64,000 nucleotides of DNA from Desulfobacteraceae bacterium (lineage in GTDB: Bacteria > Desulfobacterota > Desulfobacteria > Desulfobacterales > SURF-7). The position numbers and the translations under genes are program-made. The stretch is taken from positions 47,652-111,651 of the forward strand of contig QZKS01000082.1 in the NCBI GenBank assembly GCA_003599865.1, in the 5' to 3' direction. Shown here in pieces: positions 35,669 through 45,670 of the stretch (position 1 is its first letter; each line of letters starts with the position of its first letter). The notes under the pieces were generated by a model, which worked only from the letters and a program-made list of their open reading frames with translations, did no database searches and was not told where the DNA came from.

Positions 35669-36847
35669 ATGGATGCGTGCAGACCAATCTTGAACACCGG
35701 ATTAAGAGGCTTCACGGTTGCCACCACCCGGATCAGTGATGTGGATGGTGCAATTGGAAAACTGGTATACAGGGGGTATCTGGCAAAAGACCTGGCAGAT
35801 ACTGCAACATTTGAGGAGGTCATATACCTCCTCCTGTATGAGCGGCTGCCGGTGAAAAAGGAACTGGAAGAATTAAAGGCATTGCTGGCCCGGGAGGCGG
35901 ATGTCCCGGAAAGCATATTGAAATCCCTGGCATTGAGTCCGTCCGATGCCCTTCCCATGGATGTTCTTCAGGCAGCGGTAATGATGCTGGCCCAGTATGA
36001 TCCGGATGCCAAGGAACATTCAAAGGAAGCCGCTACCCGCATGGGGATTCGCCTGATTGCCAAGCTGCCCACCATTGTCGCGGCATGGGATCGGATTCGA
36101 AACGGCAGAAAGCCGGTTTCTCCATCACCGGATCTCAGTCTTGCCGCAAATTTTCTGTACATGCTGACCGGCCGGAAACCGGATGATGAGGTTACGGGGT
36201 TTTTCGACACCGCCCTGATTCTGCACGCCGAGCATTCTTTTAATGCATCCACTTTTTCGGCGCGGCAGGTCGCTTCCACAAAGGCGCATATCTACGCTGC
36301 CGTATCTGCCGCCGTCGGTTCGCTTTCCGGTGCACTTCATGGCGGGGCCAATACCCGGGTCATGCTGATGCTGCAGGAGATCGGTTCCGTGGAAAAGGTG
36401 GAGGATTATGTGAAGCGGGTTCTGGAATCCGGCGGTGTGATCATGGGGCTTGGTCATGCGGTCTATCAGACCGATGATCCCCGGGCGCATATTCTTGCCC
36501 CCATGTCCCGGAAAATGGGGGAACGCATCGGAGATACCAAATGGTATGACCTCTCGAAGCACTTGGAGAAGATCGGGAAGGCGGCGTTTGAAAACAAAAA
36601 GGGCCGGGAAATTTATGTGAATGTCGATTTTTACAGTGCATCTCTTTACTACTACATGGGAATACCCGTTGACCTGTTTACACCTGTATTTGCCATTGCA
36701 AGGGTCGTGGGGTGGTCAGCCCATGTGATTGAGGAACAATTTGCCGGTGCCGCGCCCAAGCCGATACTGTATCGACCGGAAGCGGAATATATCGGCGACT
36801 ACTGCGGTCCGGAAGAATGTTCATTCACCCCGATCGATCAACGATAA
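35669..36847 (+). CDS. Citrate synthase family protein
   Basis: This 392-residue enzyme condenses acetyl-CoA with oxaloacetate (or, in 2-methylcitrate synthases, propionyl-CoA). The catalytic histidines sit in [13 protein letters not shown] near residue 185 and [14 protein letters not shown] near 260, and the aspartate in [16 protein letters not shown] near 310; [12 protein letters not shown] is the substrate loop. Its length fits the short bacterial type, which includes methylcitrate synthases, so substrate preference is not fixed by sequence. No prp genes are near. Aconitase follows 2.4 kb downstream, which favours a TCA role. The start at 35669 follows AAGGAG; a longer frame from 35600 overlaps the zinc-ribbon gene. 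Confidence 0.92.
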   Translation: MDACRPILNTGLRGFTVATTRISDVDGAIGKLVYRGYLAKDLADTATFEEVIYLLLYERLPVKKELEELKALLAREADVPESILKSLALSPSDALPMDVLQAAVMMLAQYDPDAKEHSKEAATRMGIRLIAKLPTIVAAWDRIRNGRKPVSPSPDLSLAANFLYMLTGRKPDDEVTGFFDTALILHAEHSFNASTFSARQVASTKAHIYAAVSAAVGSLSGALHGGANTRVMLMLQEIGSVEKVEDYVKRVLESGGVIMGLGHAVYQTDDPRAHILAPMSRKMGERIGDTKWYDLSKHLEKIGKAAFENKKGREIYVNVDFYSASLYYYMGIPVDLFTPVFAIARVVGWSAHVIEEQFAGAAPKPILYRPEAEYIGDYCGPEECSFTPIDQR

Positions 36848-36867
36848 CATCCGAACAGGAGAAGATG

Positions 36868-37503
36868 ATGAAAAAATGGAAGTGTACGGTCTGCGGATAT
36901 ATTCATACCGGAGAGGAACCGCCGGAAACATGTCCGGTGTGCGGTGCCGACAGGAGCAAATTTGTGGAACTGACGGAAGAATCCGAAGGGTCCTTGCCAA
37001 AAGAAGAAAACAAACCTTCCCGGCGGGAGCCCGATCCTGTTGTGGAAACGGAAACACCTTCGGGTTTGTATGAGATGGCAACCGGTCTGATGGCCCGGCA
37101 TCATGCGCATCCGGTTTCCACCCATATACCGAATGGTGTGCTGCCGGTGTCGGTTGTATTCATTCTGATGGCCGCCATGTTTAATATCGCCGGGCTTGCC
37201 CAGGCAGCATTTTATAACGTGATATTTGTTCTGCTGTGCATGCCGTTTGTCCTGTTTTCCGGATACAACGAGTGGAAGCGGAAATATAACGGCGTCATGA
37301 CGAGCACGTTTCGGATCAAAATGATCTGCGGCGCAGCCGTCACCTTGCTGGCCCTTCTGGTGGTGATCTGGCAGATGACCGATCCCGGGGTTGCTCTTCA
37401 CGGGTCATCCCACCGCGGATTGTTTGTACTGGTCAATATGGTGATGCTGGGTGCTGCCGGGATTGCCGGTTTTCTCGGCGGGAAGCTTGTGTTCAGGGAT
37501 TAA
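36868..37503 (+). CDS. Rubredoxin-domain membrane protein
   Basis: This 211-residue protein has an N-terminal rubredoxin-like domain of the rubrerythrin type ([20 protein letters not shown] then [10 protein letters not shown]), complete with four cysteines, then a charged linker. Four membrane helices follow from about residue 85, starting [17 protein letters not shown], which resembles DUF2231-type domains with possible haem-binding histidines. It would be a membrane-bound electron-transfer protein with the rubredoxin domain at the cytoplasmic side. The start at 36868 is favoured by 6-bp spacing from AGGAG over the ATG three bases earlier. It overlaps the next gene by one base, so the two are coupled. 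Confidence 0.82.
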   Translation: MKKWKCTVCGYIHTGEEPPETCPVCGADRSKFVELTEESEGSLPKEENKPSRREPDPVVETETPSGLYEMATGLMARHHAHPVSTHIPNGVLPVSVVFILMAAMFNIAGLAQAAFYNVIFVLLCMPFVLFSGYNEWKRKYNGVMTSTFRIKMICGAAVTLLALLVVIWQMTDPGVALHGSSHRGLFVLVNMVMLGAAGIAGFLGGKLVFRD

Positions 37504-39143
37504 TGAATCAACAGAAGAATGAGGGAATCATTGAAATGAATCAGGGATCCGACCGAAACGTTCAGGATGCACAGCGTGAAATCATGAAGCTGTTTCAAGG
37601 CCTGTCCAGAGAAATCCCGGTTGTTCTGTTTACGCAGCCGGGTGTCAATGAGATGTTTAATGACTATGCCAAGCAGGCGATCCGGTTTTTCCGTCAGACA
37701 ACCGACAAGATCGTGCTTCGGGAATACCGTCTTGACCATGAGAAAGCCGCGGAATACCGGGTAACACACTCCCCCACAATTCTCTTTGATCCGGACAACT
37801 GCCATGTCCGATGGCTGGGGGCGCCGATCGGTGAGGAGGCCCGGATTTTTCTGGAGCTGATGCTGCTGCTGGGGAGCCGTGACAGCGGATTGACCGACGA
37901 TACAAGGAAAATACTGAACCGGATGGATAGCAAAAGACACGTCAAGGTGTTTATCAGCGGCTCCTGTCCTTATTGCCCGCAGCAGGCGATGAACGCCCTG
38001 CGGGCGGCCATTGAAAAGCCGGGGCTGATATCGGTTGAGCTGGTTGACACCCAGGCCAATCCGGATCTTGCGGAAAAATATTCCGCGCAATCCGTACCGC
38101 AGACCTATGCCGATGAGATTCTGATCGCCAAAGGAGCCCAGCCGGAAGAACTGTTTGCCCTTTCCCTGGAAAAGATGGAACAGCAGACCATTTTTATTCC
38201 GGAGAGTGATGCAAAGGAAGTGGAAACCGATCTTCTCGTGGTGGGCGGCGGACCTGCCGGTCTGACGGCAGGGATCTATGCGGCCCGGAGCGGACTCAAC
38301 ACCGTTGTCGTCGAACGGGGGTTGCTCGGCGGACAGGTGGCAACCACTCCGGTTGTGGAAAATTATCCGGGTTTAAAACAGGTCGGCGGAAAGACCCTGG
38401 TGGATATCATGGTGACCCATGCCATGGAGTATGTCCAAATTTTCCCGGGAGAAGAGGTGCTTGAAATTGAAACCGGCGAGCCGTTGATCGTCCGGACGAA
38501 CAGGCGGAAATTCATTACCCGTTCCCTGCTGCTGGCAACCGGCGCCGTTCACCGGAAACTGGGCATCCGGGGAGAGGAGAGGCTCGCCGGACATGGTGTG
38601 AGTTATTGCAGCACATGCGACGGACCGCTGTTTAAAGGCAAGAAGGTCATTCTGGTGGGTGGCGGTAACAGTGCGGTAACAGAGGCCCTTCATCTGAAGA
38701 ATATCGGTGTGGAGGTGACCCTTGTCCACCGGCGGGACGAGTTCCGGGCCCAGAGTGTACTGATCAACAGGCTTGCGGAATATGGAATCCCGGTGCTCTT
38801 GAATACGGAAGTAAAGGATATTACCGGGGACCACAAGGTTGAATCGGTAGTTCTGTACAACAATAAAACCAATGAGACATCTTCGGTTCCGGCGGAAGGA
38901 GTGTTCATCGCCATCGGATATGATCCGGAGGTCAGGCTCGCCAATATTGCGGGGCTGGAACTGACGTCGGACGGATTTATCCGGCATGAGAACTACCGGA
39001 CCAATGTGCCCGGCATATATGTTGCCGGCGATGTGGTGGGCGGGTTCAAGCAGATTGTCACGGCTGCAGGTCAGGGGGCCGGCGCCGCCATGGTGGTTTT
39101 TGAAGATCTGATGAATCCGTTCTGGAAACATCATCAGAAATAA
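37503..39143 (+). CDS. Thioredoxin reductase with N-terminal AhpF-like thioredoxin-fold domains
   Basis: This 546-residue flavoprotein has about 225 N-terminal residues forming two thioredoxin folds, the second with the active pair CPYC near residue 155, as in AhpF. A full thioredoxin reductase follows: LLVVGGGPAGLTAGIYAARS, the redox centre YCSTCDGPLF near 375, NADPH site VILVGGGNSAVTEALHL, and GIYVAGDVVGG. It should pass electrons from NAD(P)H through CSTC to CPYC and then to a peroxiredoxin, thioredoxin or the rubredoxin-type protein encoded just before it. No AhpC gene is nearby. The start at 37503 overlaps the previous stop; an ATG at 37536 is a fair alternative. Confidence 0.9.
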   Translation: MNQQKNEGIIEMNQGSDRNVQDAQREIMKLFQGLSREIPVVLFTQPGVNEMFNDYAKQAIRFFRQTTDKIVLREYRLDHEKAAEYRVTHSPTILFDPDNCHVRWLGAPIGEEARIFLELMLLLGSRDSGLTDDTRKILNRMDSKRHVKVFISGSCPYCPQQAMNALRAAIEKPGLISVELVDTQANPDLAEKYSAQSVPQTYADEILIAKGAQPEELFALSLEKMEQQTIFIPESDAKEVETDLLVVGGGPAGLTAGIYAARSGLNTVVVERGLLGGQVATTPVVENYPGLKQVGGKTLVDIMVTHAMEYVQIFPGEEVLEIETGEPLIVRTNRRKFITRSLLLATGAVHRKLGIRGEERLAGHGVSYCSTCDGPLFKGKKVILVGGGNSAVTEALHLKNIGVEVTLVHRRDEFRAQSVLINRLAEYGIPVLLNTEVKDITGDHKVESVVLYNNKTNETSSVPAEGVFIAIGYDPEVRLANIAGLELTSDGFIRHENYRTNVPGIYVAGDVVGGFKQIVTAAGQGAGAAMVVFEDLMNPFWKHHQK

Positions 39144-39206
39144 CGTTTTATCTCCATTTCCAAGGTCGTGAACTGATTTTTACCTGAATTCCGGGAGCAC
39201 AATTCC

Positions 39207-41864
39207 ATGAAACCATCCAGCTATGAGAAGGCCGTTTCCGTAAACGGAAAAGAGTATCAGATTGTTGATGTGAAAGCGTTTGGGAAGGAAAGAGGGATGG
39301 ACATTTATCGTCTTCCTTTTTCCATCCGGATTCTTCTTGAAAACCTGCTGCGCAAATTTGACGGCCGGATTGTCCGTCAGGAAGATGTGATGAACATTGC
39401 AGACTGGAAAAAGGAGTATCCTGAACCGGTGGAGATCCCCTACCATCCGGCGCGCGTGCTGATGCAGGATTTTACCGGGGTTCCTGCCGTAGTGGATCTG
39501 GCGGTCATGCGGGATGCCATGAAGGAATATGGAGGAGATCCGGAGAGAATCAATCCGAGTGTCCCGGTTGACCTGATCGTGGATCATTCCATCCAGGTGG
39601 ATTTTTCCGGCAGCCGGGATTCCCTGGAAAAAAATGTGCAGATGGAATACCTGCGGAACAGTGAACGGTATTCCCTGCTCAAGTGGGCGCAGAACAGCTT
39701 TCACAATTTCCGGGTGGTGCCGCCCAATTCCGGAATATGCCACCAGGTCAATCTGGAGTACCTGGCCCGGATTATTACGGTTCGGGAGGATAACGGGAAA
39801 CATTTCGCTTTCCCGGATACCCTGGTCGGAACCGATTCCCATACCACGATGATCAACGGCATCGGTGTGCTGGGATGGGGTGTCGGCGGCATTGAAGCCG
39901 AGGCGGTCATGCTTGGTCAGCCTTATTATATGGCGATTCCCGAGGTAATCGGCGTGAAACTCGTCGGCCGGCTGGGGCCGGATATTACGGCAACGGATCT
40001 GGTTCTGACCGTTACCGAACTCCTCAGAAAGCATCGTGTGGTCGAAAAATTTGTGGAGTTTTTCGGACCCGGACTGCAGAACCTGACGGTTCCGGACCGG
40101 GCCACCATTGCCAACATGTCCCCCGAATACGGCGCAACCATGGGTTTTTTCCCGGTGGATTCCAAAACCATCGAATATTTTATCCAGACCAATCGGAAGG
40201 ACCATGCAGCCATTGTGGAGGCCTGCGCCCGGGAAATGGGTCTGTTCCATGCAGCCGATGACCGGCCGGAATACACCAAGGTGATCGAACTGGATCTTGC
40301 CTCGATTGAACGTTCGGTTGCAGGGCCTTCCCGACCTCAGGACCGAATCGGTATCCCGGACCTGAAAACCGGATTTTTGAAGTTTTCCGGGAGGTCCGGA
40401 GAAAAAGATGCGTCTGCCGGAAGTGGAGAATGCGTTTCCGTCAGGGACGGGAGCGTGGTGATCGCAGCGATTACATCCTGTACCAACACATCCAATCCGG
40501 CGGTCATGATCGGGGCCGGTCTTTTGGCCCGAAAGGCGGTTCTGGCCGGACTCCGTGTTCCTTCCCATGTCAAGACCTCGCTTGCACCCGGTTCCCGGGT
40601 GGTGAACGGTTATCTGGAGCATGCCGGTCTGCTTCACTGTCTGGAGGATCTCGGATTTCATCTTGCGGCATTCGGCTGCACAACCTGTATCGGCAACAGT
40701 GGTCCGCTTCATCCGGATATCGACAAACAGATCCGGGAAAACAACCTGACCGTCGCCTCCGTGCTGTCCGGCAACCGGAATTTTGAAGCACGAATTCATC
40801 AGCGGGTGAAAGCCAATTATCTGATGTCTCCCATCCTGGTGGTCGCCTTTGCCCTGGCCGGCAGGATCGATATTGATTTTTCAACCGAACCGGTGGCGAA
40901 AAGCGCTGACGGCGTTCCGGTATATCTGCGGGACATCTGGCCGGATGCCGGGGAGATTGCCGATCTGGTTCGGAAGCATGTTCTCACGGATTTATATGAA
41001 ATCGAATACAACCGGATTTTCGACGGGGATTCATACTGGAATGATCTGGCCGTTCCGGAAGGGAAGACCTTTGGATGGGAAGAAACATCCACCTATATCC
41101 GAAAACCGCCGTATTTTGATCAATTCGAGCCGCAGCCGCACCCGCGGTCTGATATTCAAAACGCACGCGTCCTTTTGATGCTGGGCGATACGGTGACAAC
41201 CGATCATATTTCTCCTGCCGGAGCCATACCGCAGAACTATCCGGCCGGAAAGTATCTGGTGAAAAAAGGTGTTCCGCCGCAGGAATTCAACTCCTACGGT
41301 TCACGGCGCGGCAATCATGAGGTGATGATGCGGGGAACGTTTGCGAATATCCGGATCCGGAACCTGCTGGCTGTTCCCAGGGAAGGGGGGTATACCCAAA
41401 AATTTCCGGAAGAAGAGGAAATGTTCGTGTATGCGGCCGGAAAGGCGTATGAACGGGAAGGCACTCCTGTCCTGGTTATTGCGGGAAAAGAATATGGCAC
41501 CGGGTCTTCCCGAGACTGGGCAGCCAAAGGATCGATGCTTCTGGGTGTACAAGCGGTTCTGGCGGAATCCTATGAACGGATCCACCGAAGCAACCTGATC
41601 GGGATGGGGATTCTGCCGCTGACATTCCGGGAGGGTGAAAATGCCGGATACCTTGGTCTGGACGGAAAGGAGCGGTATTCCATTTCGGGTATTGAGGGAA
41701 TGACGCCCAGGAAAAAACTGCAAGTTGCGGCGGTCAAAGAGGACGGACAAACGGTTTTTTTCCAGGTGATTGCCAGACTGGATACGGAAATAGAAGTCGC
41801 TTATTTTGAACATGGCGGGATTCTGCCGTATGTCCTTCGAAAGTTTTTGAAGGAAGCCCGGTAG
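39207..41864 (+). CDS. acnA: Aconitate hydratase A
   Basis: This 885-residue enzyme isomerises citrate to isocitrate using a 4Fe-4S cluster. Cluster cysteines are in AAITSCTNTSNP near residue 420 and GCTTCIGNSGPL near 490. TDSHTTMINGIGVLGWGVGG lies near 210, and the C-terminal swivel domain has SYGSRRGNHEVMMRGTFANI and YGTGSSRDWAAKG. Length and motif order match the AcnA/IRP1 class. It follows the thioredoxin reductase fusion by 63 bases and, with citrate synthase upstream, completes a TCA entry pair. A GGGAG site precedes the ATG. Confidence 0.97.
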   Translation: MKPSSYEKAVSVNGKEYQIVDVKAFGKERGMDIYRLPFSIRILLENLLRKFDGRIVRQEDVMNIADWKKEYPEPVEIPYHPARVLMQDFTGVPAVVDLAVMRDAMKEYGGDPERINPSVPVDLIVDHSIQVDFSGSRDSLEKNVQMEYLRNSERYSLLKWAQNSFHNFRVVPPNSGICHQVNLEYLARIITVREDNGKHFAFPDTLVGTDSHTTMINGIGVLGWGVGGIEAEAVMLGQPYYMAIPEVIGVKLVGRLGPDITATDLVLTVTELLRKHRVVEKFVEFFGPGLQNLTVPDRATIANMSPEYGATMGFFPVDSKTIEYFIQTNRKDHAAIVEACAREMGLFHAADDRPEYTKVIELDLASIERSVAGPSRPQDRIGIPDLKTGFLKFSGRSGEKDASAGSGECVSVRDGSVVIAAITSCTNTSNPAVMIGAGLLARKAVLAGLRVPSHVKTSLAPGSRVVNGYLEHAGLLHCLEDLGFHLAAFGCTTCIGNSGPLHPDIDKQIRENNLTVASVLSGNRNFEARIHQRVKANYLMSPILVVAFALAGRIDIDFSTEPVAKSADGVPVYLRDIWPDAGEIADLVRKHVLTDLYEIEYNRIFDGDSYWNDLAVPEGKTFGWEETSTYIRKPPYFDQFEPQPHPRSDIQNARVLLMLGDTVTTDHISPAGAIPQNYPAGKYLVKKGVPPQEFNSYGSRRGNHEVMMRGTFANIRIRNLLAVPREGGYTQKFPEEEEMFVYAAGKAYEREGTPVLVIAGKEYGTGSSRDWAAKGSMLLGVQAVLAESYERIHRSNLIGMGILPLTFREGENAGYLGLDGKERYSISGIEGMTPRKKLQVAAVKEDGQTVFFQVIARLDTEIEVAYFEHGGILPYVLRKFLKEAR

Positions 41865-41934
41865 ATCAGCAGTCTGTTGAACGAAGTACGGATTGTTGCC
41901 GAAATCCGGACCTCTATCGATACAAGCAGAAAAA

Positions 41935-43419
41935 ATGGGATTGAATGAGTTCATCATAACGAATGATAAAGCCCAGGGCATTCGGATCAAACGCCAGCTT
42001 ATGGCCTCCCTTCTCTGGTTTGCCATTTTTTGCCTTGTATTTCTCTCCCTGAAAGCCGGTCTTCTCCGCATGTCCCTGAATCAATTGCTGGCCAGTTTTT
42101 TTCTGGCTTTTCTTGGACAGGGTTTTTTTTTCTTATGCATCCGGATCGGCCTGAACAAACGTTTCAAGGACCCCAGCCTGACCATTCCCCAGATCATATG
42201 GGCAATTTTCTGGATCACCTATCTGCTGTATCATACCCAGGAGCTTCGCGGACTTTTTATGGCCGGCTATCTGTTTGTCATTCTGTTCGGTGTTTTTCAA
42301 TTAAGCGCCGGAGAGTTCATGATCGTCTCCTTTCTTGCCGTACTATCCTATGGTTGCGTGATCATCATCGACGAGCACAACAAACCTCCGGATTTTCAGC
42401 TGGCCATCAATATCGTTCAATGGTGCAGTCTTGCCGTCATGCTATCCTACCTTTCCTTTATCGGAAATTATATCAAAGGTATCCGGGAGAAACTGAAATT
42501 CAGCAAATCCCAGCTGGAAATCAGCTATCAGGAGATTTTCAGTCAAAAGGAACGGAACGAGGAGCGAACCGCAGAACTGACATCCATGAATCAACAGCTG
42601 GAACAGGAAATCCGGGAACGGAATGCAGCGGAAAGGAAACTGAATGATTCCCTTCTGAACCTTCGTCAAACACAGGCACAGCTTATTCAGACGGCGAAAA
42701 TGGCGGCACTTGGAGATCTAGTGGCAGGCGTGGCGCATGAAATCAATACACCCCTTGGTGTCGGCCTGACAGCCGCTTCACTGCTGTCGGACAAGACCAA
42801 AGAATATCGGGATCTGTTTGAACATGAAAAACTGAAACGGTCGGACCTTGAAAAATATTTCCGTATAGCCAACGATTCCTCCAACATGATCCTGACCAAT
42901 CTCAATCAGGCGGCCGGTCTGGTGCAAAGCTTCAAACAGGTTGCCGTTGACCAGTCCAGTGAAAGCCAGAGACGCTTCAACGTGAAAACGTATCTCAACG
43001 AACTCCTGTTCAGTCTGCGGCCCCGTTTTACCAAGGTGCATCACACCATCGATCTGCAATGCGATGAAGATATCGAAATCGACAGCTATCCGGGCGTTTT
43101 TTCCCAGATCATCACCAACCTGGTGATGAATTCATTGATTCACGGATTTGAGGGCATGACGGAAGGAAAGATCACCCTGACCGTGTGGCGGGAAGACTGG
43201 AAACTGGTTATCAGCTATTCCGATAATGGAAGGGGAATGGAACAAAAGATCCTGGATAAAATGTTCGATCCCTTTTTTACAACCAAACGAAACCAGGGCG
43301 GCACCGGCCTTGGCATGCACATCGTATACAACCTGGTGACGCAAACCCTCAAGGGAGAGCTGGAATGTATCAGTACACCCGGGAAAGGCGTGACTTTTCT
43401 GATCCGGATTTCATTGTAA
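41935..43419 (+). CDS. Membrane sensor histidine kinase
   Basis: This 494-residue protein has an N-terminal block of six or so membrane helices (about residues 20-185), a coiled coil, and a complete transmitter: H box GVAHEINTPLGVGLTAAS near residue 265, N box NLVMNSLIHGFEG near 397, G1 YSDNGRGME, and G2 GGTGLGMHIVYNL. The membrane block resembles MASE-type sensing domains, but the signal is unknown. No response regulator is adjacent, so it is an orphan kinase. The start at 41935 was chosen as the first ATG; a TTG at 41893 is possible. Confidence 0.88.
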   Translation: MGLNEFIITNDKAQGIRIKRQLMASLLWFAIFCLVFLSLKAGLLRMSLNQLLASFFLAFLGQGFFFLCIRIGLNKRFKDPSLTIPQIIWAIFWITYLLYHTQELRGLFMAGYLFVILFGVFQLSAGEFMIVSFLAVLSYGCVIIIDEHNKPPDFQLAINIVQWCSLAVMLSYLSFIGNYIKGIREKLKFSKSQLEISYQEIFSQKERNEERTAELTSMNQQLEQEIRERNAAERKLNDSLLNLRQTQAQLIQTAKMAALGDLVAGVAHEINTPLGVGLTAASLLSDKTKEYRDLFEHEKLKRSDLEKYFRIANDSSNMILTNLNQAAGLVQSFKQVAVDQSSESQRRFNVKTYLNELLFSLRPRFTKVHHTIDLQCDEDIEIDSYPGVFSQIITNLVMNSLIHGFEGMTEGKITLTVWREDWKLVISYSDNGRGMEQKILDKMFDPFFTTKRNQGGTGLGMHIVYNLVTQTLKGELECISTPGKGVTFLIRISL

Positions 43420-43461
43420 TCCGTCTGATCCGTATCTTTATTCATCGGCGCTTGAACGCTT

Positions 43462-44517
43462 TCATCTCAATTTGGTTTTTGGATAACGGTCGATTGCGGT
43501 TTGAATAACCCTTTGAAGAAGCTGGTCATAGCTGATCCCGGCTGCACGCGCGGACATGGGAAAGTACGAGGTCATGGAGATTTCCGGCGGGATGATTCCC
43601 GGAGGGGAATTGACATCCAGCACAAACAGGTTTTCGTTTCGGTCACACCGCATGTCGATGCGGCACCAGTCCCGAATCTGAAGGGCCTTCCAGGTTTTTT
43701 GCGCAATGGATTCGATTGTGTTTCTGGTGCGTTCATCCAGGACTGCCGGACAGACCAGATGATGGGTTTCCGACTGTTCCTCAAAAATCCATTTGATTTC
43801 AAGGGAGTCCAGCCGGGCATATCCTTCCGGGATTCTGGTAAAATCCGGTTCGATTACGGGCAGGGTCACCGGCGGATTTCCCAGCATGGGGATGGAAAAT
43901 TCACGGCCGTCCAGAAACGGCTGGACCAGCGCCGGTTCATGAAAAACAGAGATGATGTTCTCCACCCTTTCGGATAATTCAGGCCTGCTGTTTACGATAC
44001 TCTTTGATGTGATACCCGCAGAAGAACCCTGACCCAGAGGCTTTACAATCAGGGGAAAGTCAAGGTCCGCCATGAGCGGTTCCGTATGGGAATGGAAAAC
44101 CTGGGATGTCAGGACAGGGACCCCGTTGGCGGACAAAATTTCCTGCATTCTTGCCTTGTTCATGACCAGCGCCTGGGTCAATGGACCGGACCCTGTGTAG
44201 GGCAGCCGGAGCATTTCGAGCATGGACGGAATCTGTGCATACCTCGATTCCCCGTATATTCCCATGGAATAGTTGAAAACCAGATCAATATGTTGCCGCT
44301 GTTCATAAAGTGCCGGATAGGCTTCCTGGTTCGCTTCGATGGGGATTACATGGAATCCGCATTGCGTAAGATGAAAAATAATGCGTTCGATGGTTTCCGG
44401 GTCATCGAAATCGGTTTCGATTTGCGATTGTGGGTCGTCGGGATCCGGGTATTGATGACGGATATTGTACAGAAAAGATAGGTTTTTTGCCGGCATTTTC
44501 AGGGTTCCGATATTCAT
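43462..44517 (-). CDS. ATP-grasp ligase, D-alanine-D-alanine ligase-like
   Basis: This 351-residue protein has the ATP-grasp order of the Ddl family: early LVFNYSMGIYGESRYAQIP, YTGSGPLTQALVMNKARMQEI near residue 108, PLIVKPLGQGSSAGI near 155, and metal-binding IDMRCDRNENLFVLDVNSPPG near 300. It keeps the lysines and acidic residues needed for ATP and Mg binding. Many stand-alone homologues outside murein clusters make other dipeptides, and no mur or fts gene is near, so the product is uncertain. It lies downstream of glpR in the same direction, 115 bases away. Confidence 0.85.
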   Translation of the reverse strand: MNIGTLKMPAKNLSFLYNIRHQYPDPDDPQSQIETDFDDPETIERIIFHLTQCGFHVIPIEANQEAYPALYEQRQHIDLVFNYSMGIYGESRYAQIPSMLEMLRLPYTGSGPLTQALVMNKARMQEILSANGVPVLTSQVFHSHTEPLMADLDFPLIVKPLGQGSSAGITSKSIVNSRPELSERVENIISVFHEPALVQPFLDGREFSIPMLGNPPVTLPVIEPDFTRIPEGYARLDSLEIKWIFEEQSETHHLVCPAVLDERTRNTIESIAQKTWKALQIRDWCRIDMRCDRNENLFVLDVNSPPGIIPPEISMTSYFPMSARAAGISYDQLLQRVIQTAIDRYPKTKLR

Positions 44518-44631
44518 TTTTTGTCGGTTTTACGGGTGTTTTCAGGGGCCGACTATAGGCAGGAGAATTTTGTGTGTCAAGAATTTTGTGAATACGGCCT
44601 GTTGAAACGGCGTGATGCCGGCGGCTGTTTT

Positions 44632-45456
44632 TTATGGTTCCGGGCATTCGTCCGCCACATGCAATTCGGTATCGGCCATGGCAAGCAGTTCGGTCATGCC
44701 GGAGGCGGGCTTTCTGTCCGTAAACAGGGCATCAATGTCATGGATGCTTCCCAGACGGACCATGGCGTTGCGTCCGAATTTGGTGTGATCCGCCGCCAGA
44801 AAGACCTTTCGGGAGTTGGCCATGATGGCCTTTGCCGCATTGACTTCCCGGTAGTCAAAATCAAGCAGGGTGCCGTCATCATCGATCCCGCTGATCCCGA
44901 TAATGCCCAGATCCACCTTGAACTGCCGGATAAAATCTATGGTCGCCTCACCGATAATGCCGCCGTCCCTGCTGCGCACAAGCCCTCCGGTGACAATGAC
45001 CTCGAAATTCCGGTTGCCGCTGAGTATGGATGCCACATTCAGATTGTTCGTAATGACGCGCAGCCGGCTGTGATTGCACAAGGCCTTGGCAATTTCCTCA
45101 TTGGTTGTTCCGATATTGATAAACAGGGATGCCTGGTCCGGAATATGACGTGCCACCATTCTTGCAATACGCTGTTTTTCCGAAGAGCATAATGTCTGCC
45201 GTCTGGCGTAATCCACATTTTCCGTGCTGGGGGGCAGGCCGGCCCCCCCGTGATAACGATGAAGAAGCCCCTCCCGGGTAAGGGAGTTGATATCGCGCCG
45301 GATGGTTTGAGTGGTCACACCGAACTGATGTGCAAAGTTTTCGATGGTGACAAAACCCTGCTCGCGGACCAGACTGATAATCTGTTCATGCCTGCGCCTG
45401 ACCGGTTCCGGCTTGCCGTTGTTTTCTGTTCCCGAAGGGAGTGTATCTCCTGCCAT
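44632..45456 (-). CDS. glpR: DeoR-family repressor of the glycerol-3-phosphate genes
   Basis: This 274-residue regulator has a DeoR-type winged helix near residues 20-75 (RRHEQIISLVREQGFVTIEN, then FGVTTQTIRRDINSLTREG). The effector-binding domain is shared with sugar-phosphate isomerases (LFINIGTTNEEIAKAL, VTGGLVRSRDGGIIG). It is transcribed divergently from glpA and the rest of the glp set, as a local repressor often is. A palindrome at 45498-45517, 41 bases before its start, is a good operator candidate. The assignment as GlpR rests on family and context. Confidence 0.87.
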   Translation of the reverse strand: MAGDTLPSGTENNGKPEPVRRRHEQIISLVREQGFVTIENFAHQFGVTTQTIRRDINSLTREGLLHRYHGGAGLPPSTENVDYARRQTLCSSEKQRIARMVARHIPDQASLFINIGTTNEEIAKALCNHSRLRVITNNLNVASILSGNRNFEVIVTGGLVRSRDGGIIGEATIDFIRQFKVDLGIIGISGIDDDGTLLDFDYREVNAAKAIMANSRKVFLAADHTKFGRNAMVRLGSIHDIDALFTDRKPASGMTELLAMADTELHVADECPEP

Positions 45457-45497
45457 ACGGTTTCTCCTGGTCCGGAAGAAACCCGGACAGATTCAAT

Positions 45498-45517
45498 AAT
45501 TTTCATTTTTGAAAATT
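45498..45517. promoter_or_regulatory. Candidate GlpR operator
   Basis: AATTTTCA (45498-45505) and TGAAAATT (45510-45517) form a perfect 8-bp inverted repeat with a TTTT centre. The form TTTTCN(6)GAAAA is like known DeoR-family operators. It lies in the 214-bp AT-rich spacer between the divergent glpR and glpA genes; further half sites (TGAAAAA) occur nearer glpA. Confidence 0.6.
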
Positions 45518-45670
45518 TATTATTTTATATTTTGTTTTTTGAAAAAATCCATGACATCGGTAATTTTTCATGCTATGCAATTATTTAGATCAGATAGCTT
45601 ATGATTTCCGATATAACAATGAAAAAAAGTTTTCTCAAGTGAATTTTATTTCTGTTAAAATTGTTGCAAT

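Noticed and set aside
39180..40799. Long open frame (539 codons) antisense to acnA
   Set aside because: Same reason: a mirror of a well-supported aconitase gene, with low-complexity His/Gly/Asp-rich translation.
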